Positions 16,131 to 21,976 of a DNA stretch of 21,976 bases are shown piece by piece. Location of the stretch: the IMG/VR virus record IMGVR_UViG_3300031645_000024, positions 1-21,976 of that record; one strand, written 5' to 3'. Position numbers and translations under genes: made by a program. Position 1 is the stretch's first letter. The number at the start of each line of letters is the position of its first letter. This DNA comes from a virus. The notes beneath the pieces are model-generated. The model was not told the DNA's origin, did not search any database, and saw only the letters and a list, made by a program, of their open reading frames with translations.

Positions 16131-17270
16131 TTATGCTATGTTCATAGTAATCTTACGATCACTAACATTTACACTACCAATTTTAATATTGATAACATCG
16201 CCCTTGGTTAGATTAGCATCTTTTAGTTTAGATTTATGGATTAAACCACTAATTCCTTTTTCAAGTTCAACGAATGCACCGTATGAAGTTATTTTTGTAA
16301 CTTTGCCTTCAGTGACCATCATAGGTTTATATTTTTCGTCTATACCATCCCACAGATCAACTTTAGGCCCTAATTGACTTAATATAATCTTCTTGTCTGA
16401 AATTATTTCTTTTGCCCAGAATTCTATTTCATCACCTGCTTTAATATCTCTATTATCTAAAGCTTCTTGCATTTTATTAGTTAATTCAGCTCGAGGTATT
16501 AAACCAGTTAAGCAATCATCAAACTGAGCAAATACACCAAACTTAGTTATACCTGTTACAAAACCAACCCTAGGTTCTTTTATAGTTTCATCCAATTCAT
16601 AAATCCTAGTAGGTATCATTGTCCTTAGATATTCTCTGTGAGATACTACAATAGTAGATTTATCTTTTGAGTAGGTAATTGGCATTACAATAATATCTTT
16701 ACCTACTAATGAATTAAAATCATGTAGTTTATTTAGACCCCCTAGAGAACCTGGCATGAAGCAAGTAATACCTGCAACATCAACCCAATAACCACCGTGT
16801 ATTAATTCTTTAACATTAGCAGTAAATCCAACTGACTTATTACCAATAGCATCCATAATTTCTTTTAACTTAATATCCATCAATGCATCATTAATAGAAG
16901 CAATAACATCACCAGTTTTTGTAGTTTTAATCTTAACTTCGATTTCCATACCAACCTGCATCTGTTCAACAATATACTCTGGTTCTTTTATTAAATTACA
17001 ACTTGCAGTATGTTTAGAATTAGTATCAATAGTTGCTCTTGTTCTATCAGGTGAGATATAAGTAATTTCTCCTAATGTAGTATAAGATACATTGTCTTCG
17101 GTTAATTTGGTTTTAGTTAAAGCAGAATCTGAAAGTTCATACATTGATAAAGCATCAGCAGCATAAGATTCATTACTTAGTAGTTTTGTTCCAAGTGGAA
17201 CTTGTACTTTTACTATTTTAACATCAAATGGATCGTCACTTAATTGAATTGTGATTTCTTGCTCTGTCAT
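16131..17270 (-). CDS. S1-domain RNA-binding protein with four S1 repeats, ribosomal protein S1-like (379 aa)
   Basis: A cytoplasmic RNA-binding protein. After a unique 60-residue N-terminus come four OB-fold S1 domains. The first, about 62-128, is degenerate. The second is 145-211 and contains GGYWVDVAGITCFMPGS and a VSHREYL end. The third is 233-299 (GFVTGITKFGVFAQFDD, then LTGLIPRAEL). The fourth is 318-379 (GKVTKITSYGAFVELEKGIS, then GLIHKSKL). Cellular S1 usually has up to six domains, the first two of which dock on the ribosome; here the N-terminus is different. It could bind phage mRNAs and help initiation without Shine-Dalgarno pairing, or act as an RNA chaperone or antiterminator. 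It has its own promoter-like box 30 bases upstream and a leader of AAAATAAAAAAA. The family call is firm; the role is inferred. Confidence 0.9.
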   Translation of the reverse strand: MTEQEITIQLSDDPFDVKIVKVQVPLGTKLLSNESYAADALSMYELSDSALTKTKLTEDNVSYTTLGEITYISPDRTRATIDTNSKHTASCNLIKEPEYIVEQMQVGMEIEVKIKTTKTGDVIASINDALMDIKLKEIMDAIGNKSVGFTANVKELIHGGYWVDVAGITCFMPGSLGGLNKLHDFNSLVGKDIIVMPITYSKDKSTIVVSHREYLRTMIPTRIYELDETIKEPRVGFVTGITKFGVFAQFDDCLTGLIPRAELTNKMQEALDNRDIKAGDEIEFWAKEIISDKKIILSQLGPKVDLWDGIDEKYKPMMVTEGKVTKITSYGAFVELEKGISGLIHKSKLKDANLTKGDVINIKIGSVNVSDRKITMNIA

Positions 17271-17382
17271 TTTTTTTATTTTAAAAAGTTGTTATCTGTA
17301 TTATATATTCTAGTAAGAGTTATCTATTGTATTTATTATTGTACTCACCTTATGTAGATTTGTTTCATTTAATAGACTAAGA
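17271..17382 (-). other. Intergenic gap (112 bases) between the 79-aa and S1 genes
   Basis: Second-longest gap in the window. It holds the promoter-like box at 17301-17310 and an A-rich leader before the S1 start. I see no GC-rich hairpin with a U tract after the stop at 17383, and no RNA gene. Confidence 0.4.
17301..17310 (-). promoter_or_regulatory. Candidate phage promoter upstream of the S1-domain gene
   Basis: The minus strand reads GAATATATAA, preceded by CTA, 30 bases before the ATG at 17270. This copy lies in open intergenic DNA, so no coding constraint explains its conservation. It gives the longest leader of the set (about 20-25 bases). Confidence 0.55.
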
Positions 17383-17622
17383 TTATGTAACTGCACCAAC
17401 ACCAGGCCCAGCAGGTGTGGTAGTCTGAACTAAACCACTTTTAACAAAGACATCAATAGCTATTGAAGCATCTACTCCGAATACCTCACCGGCCGCAGTT
17501 GTTGCTGCATCAAATTTATCAACCCCTGCATTACCAGTTTGGTCAAAATCTCTATATACTTTCATCGCATTAATGAATGCTACTGTTAGCTCTGCTTTTA
17601 ATGCTGGTGTTGCTAATGGCAT
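17383..17622 (-). CDS. Small unknown protein following the spike gene (79 aa)
   Basis: A 79-residue protein, MPLATPALKAELTVAFINAM onward. The first two thirds are Ala-rich and helical. The end has IDVFVKSGLVQTTT followed by the flexible tail PAGPGVGAVT. Small proteins with an I-D-V-x-V-K-S-G type motif and a Gly/Thr tail occur near spike genes in other contractile phages, as I recall, but I cannot name a family. There is no signal peptide or membrane span. The gene starts 30 bases after the spike stop, with a promoter-like AAATATATAA 21 bases upstream overlapping that stop. It is followed by a 112-base gap. A spike-associated assembly role is possible, by position only. Confidence 0.65.
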   Translation of the reverse strand: MPLATPALKAELTVAFINAMKVYRDFDQTGNAGVDKFDAATTAAGEVFGVDASIAIDVFVKSGLVQTTTPAGPGVGAVT

Positions 17623-17643
17623 AATTTAAATAGTTTTTATAAT

Positions 17644-17653
17644 TTATATATTT
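17644..17653 (-). promoter_or_regulatory. Candidate promoter-like box upstream of the 79-aa gene
   Basis: The minus strand reads AAATATATAA, nine of ten bases identical to the GAATATATAA motif, 21 bases before the ATG at 17622. It touches the last base of the spike stop codon. Spacing agrees with the exact copies, so it is probably functional, but the AT-rich background lowers certainty. Confidence 0.4.
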
Positions 17654-18543
17654 TAGAGTGACTTAACTTGTTTCTGGCTTAATTCATTAGGAGTCATTGG
17701 TTTAGTTGGTGGACTTGTTGGTGCTCCTAGATTTCCAATGTGTGTATGTGCATTAAATAAGGCTGTCATTTTATCACCCAACACAATCTTCTCAACAGCA
17801 CCTTCTCCTAATTCAATTGAAGAAGAATGATTAATAATAGTATTCTCGCAATTGACAATAGCATCCACACAATTTATTTCTGTATTAGCTCCACTGTTAA
17901 TAGTAAATTGAGCAGAGTGAGTAAATGTTATATTTCCATCATTAAGCATTACAATAGTATCACCATTAGCATTAATTACTTCAACAGAATTATCAGGTTT
18001 TATATTAATAGTGGTTGGTCCAGTTGATGTTGTATAATCCATCATTAAGCCTTTCTCTTCTGTAAAAAAAACTTTGACACTTTCACCTTCTCTATCATTT
18101 GTTACTTCAGTACCATTCTCCCCACCTGTTAAACCAAATGCAGTGTCATAAATAAGTACGTGTGAATTTTGGTATGATGCTTCTATCTCAGCTTTAGTTT
18201 CATCTGAAGGATACATGTTTTCATGATAGACTGGTTGGTAAAAGTTTCCGTTATCAAAAGTCATTCTAACAATAGATCCTAATTTTGGTATTTCAAATTT
18301 ACCACTACCAGTATTACTACCACCATACATTAGTTGATGAGGCCTAGCCCATGGCAATGCAAGTGTAGGAATCTTATATTCACTCTCAGGATCTTCAGGA
18401 TCAACCCTATCATCCATCTTTCCATATACTCTTATCTTACATCGCCCCTCGAAGATATCATCAGCAGTATCTTCAACTATTCCTACCCACTGAGTAGTTC
18501 TTAAATCATCTGCATTAAAATTTGCTGGATTTACTTTTCCCAT
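17653..18543 (-). CDS. Baseplate spike protein, gp5/gpV-like, OB fold plus beta-helix, no lysozyme domain (296 aa)
   Basis: The membrane-piercing spike at the centre of the baseplate. Residues about 18-110 form an OB fold (WVGIVEDTADDIFEGRCKIR, then PKLGSIVRMTFDNGNFYQPV). Residues 150-250 are short repeating strands (INIKPDNSVEVINANGDTIV, then ITFTHSAQFTINSG), consistent with a trimeric beta-helix. Residues 254-280 hold VLGDKMTALFNAHTHIG and a Pro-rich PTSPPTKPM stretch, a C-terminal pattern seen in many phage spikes. T4 gp5 carries a lysozyme domain between the OB fold and the helix; here the two are nearly contiguous, so it is absent. The start codon overlaps the preceding stop by one base (TAATG), which implies translational coupling to the 477-residue gene. 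There is no Shine-Dalgarno sequence near the start. Confidence 0.88.
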   Translation of the reverse strand: MGKVNPANFNADDLRTTQWVGIVEDTADDIFEGRCKIRVYGKMDDRVDPEDPESEYKIPTLALPWARPHQLMYGGSNTGSGKFEIPKLGSIVRMTFDNGNFYQPVYHENMYPSDETKAEIEASYQNSHVLIYDTAFGLTGGENGTEVTNDREGESVKVFFTEEKGLMMDYTTSTGPTTINIKPDNSVEVINANGDTIVMLNDGNITFTHSAQFTINSGANTEINCVDAIVNCENTIINHSSSIELGEGAVEKIVLGDKMTALFNAHTHIGNLGAPTSPPTKPMTPNELSQKQVKSL

Positions 18544-19976
18544 TATTCAAAAATATTTGATGAGGATAAACCTCCGTTATCTTGTGCTGGCCCTGGTGCA
18601 CCAAACGCATTGATTGTTTTTATCCCACCAAAACTATTGGTTAATGGATCAAATGCACTACTCTTGTTAATTGTTCGTAATGGCGCAGCAGGATCTCCTA
18701 AAGGGTTATCACCTAATCTAGTATTAGCAGTGCTCCCACCAAAAGTTTGTAATTCATTTGACTGTGCTGATGCTCCTAAGGCTGCATCAAGTAAACCTTG
18801 TGGGTTTGATAATGTTCCTAGTAGTTCATTTCTTAAACCAAAAACATTTCCTAATGTAATACCTTGTATCGCGCTATTTACTGTTGATGTTAATTTATTA
18901 GCAACACCTTGTACTGCGTTATCTAACAGATCCTTTCCAAAACTTTTTATCTTACTAGTAAATGAAGGATTAGTTGTAATCTGTGGTTTTGTAACATCTA
19001 AACTATCATCATATCCAGAATATTGAGATTGTAATTCCATTACACCATACCCAAATTTTATCTCAGTTGTTGCAACAGTACCACCAGTGTTAGTTACACT
19101 TTCAAAAACTTTACCACTAGCACCAGGATCAAATGTACATTCTGTAAACTTAAATCTAATTCGTGAAGTATTTTCATTTACATATTTTGAAGATTCTGGG
19201 TTTGCATCACCAGTATTTAATGCCTTTAACCAATTTCTAACTGTTTTGAATTTTCTTATTTCGTGAACGTCAACATACACGTCAAACCTCATTAAGTTTT
19301 TTGGTAATACATACCGCTTCATTCTTTCATCATATACAGCCATTCTATATAGATTAAATAAACCAGTTATTTTTAAATCTATAGCTTCAAGACAACCTAT
19401 TGTAATACCATCTTTAGCATCAACACCAGTATAAGGGTCTATTGCAAACTCTGTACTTTTACTCCATGCTTCTAATAAACCAGCAATAGTTTGAAAGTAA
19501 TATGGCCTAGTCTTAACAACCTCTTGTATTCCCTGTATAAATGCTTGTAAATATTTTGCCCTTCTTGCTTCGCCCACTTTAACTAAATAACCCACAGCAG
19601 ATGGTTCAGTTGGATATTCAGATGGCCCAGAGTTACCCTCATCAATAACACTTGGCCCAACACCTAGCTTTGACTTTACTGAATTAATACCATCAGTAAT
19701 ACTACCAACTAATGTATCTAGTTTATTTGGTGCAAAGTCTGTAGCTCCAGGAGGATCTCCAATCTGCGCTGCATTGAATAATGGGGAAAGAATATCAAAC
19801 ATTAAACTAAAACCCAAATAAGTAGGATCGTCTAGTGCAGTAACAGCATTATTTCCACTACCATTATTAGTATCTGCATTACTTACAAATCTTTTTGCAA
19901 ATGGGTAGCTAGCCGGGAACGATTTACCACCTAGTGCAGAACTAAATGGTCCAGCTATACTTGAAAAATTACCCAT
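18543..19976 (-). CDS. Probable tail-tube-fold or hub-associated baseplate protein (477 aa)
   Basis: A 477-residue structural protein between the gp27-like hub and the spike, where a tube-initiator or hub adaptor would be needed. The N-terminus is Ser/Gly/Asn-rich and disordered, then PTYLGFSLMFDILSPLFN (51-68). Residues 125-180 are helical (GEARRAKYLQAFIQGIQEVV). Residues 196-325 have alternating strands and a turn like those of tail-tube proteins: LEAIDLKITGLFNLYRMAVY, LPKNLMRFDVYVDVHEI, RIRFKFTECTFDPGASG, and IKFGYGVMELQSQYSGYDDS. The C-terminal 150 residues are low-complexity and Gly/Asn-rich. A gp48/gp54-type tube-initiator role is inferred from fold pattern and position, not from clear homology. 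The leader (AATTAAAAAGAT before ATG) lacks a Shine-Dalgarno sequence. It is coupled to the spike gene. Confidence 0.6.
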   Translation of the reverse strand: MGNFSSIAGPFSSALGGKSFPASYPFAKRFVSNADTNNGSGNNAVTALDDPTYLGFSLMFDILSPLFNAAQIGDPPGATDFAPNKLDTLVGSITDGINSVKSKLGVGPSVIDEGNSGPSEYPTEPSAVGYLVKVGEARRAKYLQAFIQGIQEVVKTRPYYFQTIAGLLEAWSKSTEFAIDPYTGVDAKDGITIGCLEAIDLKITGLFNLYRMAVYDERMKRYVLPKNLMRFDVYVDVHEIRKFKTVRNWLKALNTGDANPESSKYVNENTSRIRFKFTECTFDPGASGKVFESVTNTGGTVATTEIKFGYGVMELQSQYSGYDDSLDVTKPQITTNPSFTSKIKSFGKDLLDNAVQGVANKLTSTVNSAIQGITLGNVFGLRNELLGTLSNPQGLLDAALGASAQSNELQTFGGSTANTRLGDNPLGDPAAPLRTINKSSAFDPLTNSFGGIKTINAFGAPGPAQDNGGLSSSNIFE

Positions 19977-19990
19977 ATCTTTTTAATTGT

Positions 19991-20000
19991 TTTTATATTT
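19991..20000 (-). promoter_or_regulatory. Weaker promoter-like box upstream of the 477-aa gene
   Basis: The minus strand reads AAATATAAAA, 14 bases before the ATG at 19976, in the 25-base gap after the hub gene. It matches eight of ten bases of the main motif and is identical to the copy before the 218-residue gene. It may be chance in AT-rich DNA. Confidence 0.25.
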
Positions 20001-20001
20001 A

Positions 20002-21489
20002 TTAAGTCGTTGGAGTAAACTCTCGACGTTGTAATGTTAATCTCATCCTAATTGGCCCTGGTGTTGTATATAACCACTCAACTCCAGATATAACATAAAA
20101 GCCAGTTAAGTATTCATTCACAACACCATTTTGTGATTTTTGATCATTTTCTTCAGCATCACCAGTCCTAGTTTGAGGGGCTTCTTCACCTTCTATTTCA
20201 TCTTGGCTTGGTGCAAGCAAAACATTTTTTATTGGGCTTGCAAATTCTAAGATTTGACAATATATTCTACTATATCTTACAAGAGCAGGGTTAACAGTGT
20301 CTAACTCGATAACCATTCCCATTTTATTTATCTCCGCTATGTTTTGGTAATTAAGTACTGTACTATATTGATAATCAGCATGAACATTATCTCCTTGTGT
20401 CCCTAAGTACTTATATTTAACTTGGTCATTACGTGGACCTTCTACTTCACCATCAACTATCCTACCCTTTGTTGCAGGTATCATACCTGGTGTATTATTA
20501 GTTAAAGGATCTACAAATTCACTTATCCATTCTTTAGCTTCTAAATCCCAATATTGAGTATATCTTTTGTAACCATTTGCTTTACTTATTTGTCCACTCT
20601 TATTAACCATTTGGTGTTTAGAAATATATCTAGCATTACCCTGTAGAGTAACCATATTACTTAAATAGTTTGGAATGCCATCTACTTGACCTTCTCCACC
20701 TTCAGCACCCATTGTATCCCCAGCATTTTGGCTAAAACTCTGGCTTGCTTCGATTGCACCCTCCTGGCTAAAGAACCTATTAACATCAATTAAAGTTAAA
20801 TAGTAATAAGGATCAATATAACTTGTAAAAAAAGTTTCGTCACTAAGATAACTATTTGCTACAATATCCTGGATCCAAGTTTCCGTAGTATCGTTAGGAT
20901 TAGTCCACGTCATTTGATCTGCGGTGTCTTCTATATTAGATGCAAACCCTAAGTCCATTCTTTCTGCAATATTTAATAAAGCAGTAAAACTAGTAACATC
21001 TTCTTCATATTCAACAGATTCTGTAAATAACTTTGGTACAAACATCCTACCTAATATAAGATATTGATTAGCGCTCTCGCCACCACCACCCCCAACAGGT
21101 TTACAATCAATAATAGTAAAATCTATTCTAATAGGTTTAAATGTAGTCTCATCACCTTGAGATCTAATATTGACTTGTACAAGATCACCATCCTTAGGAT
21201 AAAATCTTGCAGTAAATGTACCATCAACATCACCAAACTGCAATCTTATTGTTGGATAAAACCCATTATTCTCTAATGTGAATATATTTAAAGCCTCTGT
21301 ACTTACATCATAACCATTAACTTTAATCTCAGGAACTAGAGAAGAAAATAATGACGGCTTTTCTTTCATAGCTTCATAATCAGAATTTTCAGTACCACTT
21401 TCCCTGTCCAATATCTCTAATGGATCTAGTTCAATAGCAGGTTCTAATATTGTTAATATATTTCTTTCAACTATACTATGGTTTGACAT
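20002..21489 (-). CDS. Baseplate hub protein, gp27/gpD-like (495 aa)
   Basis: A hub protein expected to form the trimeric ring that links the tail tube to the spike (T4 gp27 is 391 aa; the wider family includes gpD of P2). Residues 55-130 form a first tube-like barrel: PEIKVNGYDVSTEALNIF, then IRLQFGDVDG and YPKDGDLVQVNI. Residues 145-240 hold the second region typical of hubs: a beta hairpin, the helix SFTALLNIAERMDLGF, WIQDIVANSYLSDETFF, and IDPYYYLTLIDVNRFF. A Gly run (133-137) links the two parts. The C-terminal 200 residues, including an acidic insert near EIEGEEAPQTRTGDAEEND, exceed the usual family length. It starts three bases after the gp53-like stop and precedes tube-like and spike genes, in keeping with this role. 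Confidence 0.72.
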   Translation of the reverse strand: MSNHSIVERNILTILEPAIELDPLEILDRESGTENSDYEAMKEKPSLFSSLVPEIKVNGYDVSTEALNIFTLENNGFYPTIRLQFGDVDGTFTARFYPKDGDLVQVNIRSQGDETTFKPIRIDFTIIDCKPVGGGGGESANQYLILGRMFVPKLFTESVEYEEDVTSFTALLNIAERMDLGFASNIEDTADQMTWTNPNDTTETWIQDIVANSYLSDETFFTSYIDPYYYLTLIDVNRFFSQEGAIEASQSFSQNAGDTMGAEGGEGQVDGIPNYLSNMVTLQGNARYISKHQMVNKSGQISKANGYKRYTQYWDLEAKEWISEFVDPLTNNTPGMIPATKGRIVDGEVEGPRNDQVKYKYLGTQGDNVHADYQYSTVLNYQNIAEINKMGMVIELDTVNPALVRYSRIYCQILEFASPIKNVLLAPSQDEIEGEEAPQTRTGDAEENDQKSQNGVVNEYLTGFYVISGVEWLYTTPGPIRMRLTLQRREFTPTT

Positions 21490-21492
21490 AAG

Positions 21493-21976
21493 TTATGATT
21501 CTGTGTTAGTACTATTTCTACTTGGTAGGTTCGCACCCAATAAAATTTTGCCGCCTTTATATACTTTAGCTACTTGCCCTTGCTGCATCATATTCGGTGG
21601 AATCGGTGCCTTTACTCCATTCTTCTTAGTTTTAGCTAATTGTATTAATCTTTGTATTCTTGATTGATCTTGTACACTTTGTCTATCAGTATTAACATAT
21701 TGAGCTAACGTTTCGCTTGGTCGTGAAGCTGCATTAGGTCTTGAATATACTAAGCCTTCATTTTTAAGTTGAGGTATTGCTAGCACATCCCCCTCAGAAA
21801 CCGAGAACGGGTTAAAGATATTATTTACACCACATATAGCATCGATATATGCACCTGTCCCAAAATACATTTCTGATATTTTATCAACTCTACCTGCCTG
21901 GTCTACAGTAACATAATGTAGAGCTTTGACACCAAGCTCCCTCTTATATCTAAAAGAAGGTGCAGATAAGTCATAG
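21493..21976 (-). CDS. 53: Baseplate wedge protein gp53-like with LysM-type domain (3' 160 codons; 5' end beyond window)
   Basis: The reading frame stays open to the right edge, so the gene starts outside the window. The first in-window ATG (21870) lies inside a LysM-type domain and would cut it. Visible residues 25-70 show that domain: DQAGRVDKISEMYFGTGAYI, then NNIFNPFSVSEGDVLAIPQ, the pattern of gp53 and related baseplate wedge proteins (T4 gp53 is 196 aa). In T4, gp53 joins wedges around the hub. The remaining 90 residues are basic and disordered-looking, with a Gln/Lys-rich helix (SRIQRLIQLAKTKKNG) and the end LGANLPSRNSTNTES. It is followed by the hub gene after three bases. The family call rests on the LysM-like motif and the baseplate neighbours. 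Confidence 0.78.
   Translation of the reverse strand, partial: YDLSAPSFRYKRELGVKALHYVTVDQAGRVDKISEMYFGTGAYIDAICGVNNIFNPFSVSEGDVLAIPQLKNEGLVYSRPNAASRPSETLAQYVNTDRQSVQDQSRIQRLIQLAKTKKNGVKAPIPPNMMQQGQVAKVYKGGKILLGANLPSRNSTNTES

Noticed and set aside
17271-17382. Factor-independent terminator or small RNA in the intergenic gap
   Set aside because: No stable GC-rich stem followed by a U tract could be found on either strand. The same holds for 1246-1371 and 13867-13925.
18543-18576. GGAGG upstream of the spike start as a Shine-Dalgarno site
   Set aside because: It lies about 30 bases before the ATG, within codons of the preceding protein, much too far for normal spacing.
21493-21870. A complete 125-residue gene starting at the ATG at 21870
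   Set aside because: The frame is open upstream to the window edge, and this ATG falls inside the LysM-type domain. The real start lies outside the window.

Overview
This window is a piece of the virion-assembly region of a contractile-tailed (T4-type, myovirus-like) bacteriophage. The T4-like baseplate identity rests on recognisable homologues of gp53 (LysM-like wedge protein), a gp27/gpD-type hub, a gp5-type spike, gp25 and gp6 (baseplate J), and on a probable gp13-type neck protein. All 16 genes lie on the minus strand, so transcription runs from high to low coordinates. They are packed almost without gaps: the largest spaces are 126 and 112 bases, and two genes overlap by one base. No tRNA, rRNA, insertion sequence, CRISPR array or integrase was seen. 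The DNA is strongly AT-rich. Most start codons follow A-rich leaders with no Shine-Dalgarno sequence, which is typical of Bacteroidota (for example Flavobacteriia) and their phages. That host is an inference, not a demonstration.

Layout in the direction of transcription. (1) Baseplate hub and spike, 21976-17653: a gp53-like wedge protein cut by the window edge, a gp27/gpD-like hub, a protein with tail-tube-like features, and a gp5-like OB-fold/beta-helix spike without a lysozyme domain. (2) A middle segment, 17622-14796, with a 79-residue unknown protein, a protein with four S1 RNA-binding domains, and an amidoligase fused to a C-terminal beta-solenoid-like repeat. The last two are not ordinary virion parts. 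(3) Neck and wedge, 14789-8039: gp13-like neck protein, gp25, gp6, an 89-residue unknown and a 1105-residue wedge/tail protein with PKD-like modules. (4) Large beta-rich structural or fibre proteins, 8037-1: 218, 705, 1281 and more than 415 residues, the last running off the left edge.

A short AT-rich motif, minus-strand GAATATATAA or a close variant, recurs just upstream of several genes: 17270, 16088, 13866 and 1245 exactly, 17622 with one change, and 8037 and 19976 with two. It is a good candidate for a phage late promoter. Three of the five best copies serve the 79-residue, S1 and amidoligase genes one by one, so these may be expressed independently of the structural operon. The most notable content is the amidoligase-solenoid fusion and the four-domain S1 protein inside a baseplate cluster. 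The S1 protein might favour translation of the phage's Shine-Dalgarno-less mRNAs.
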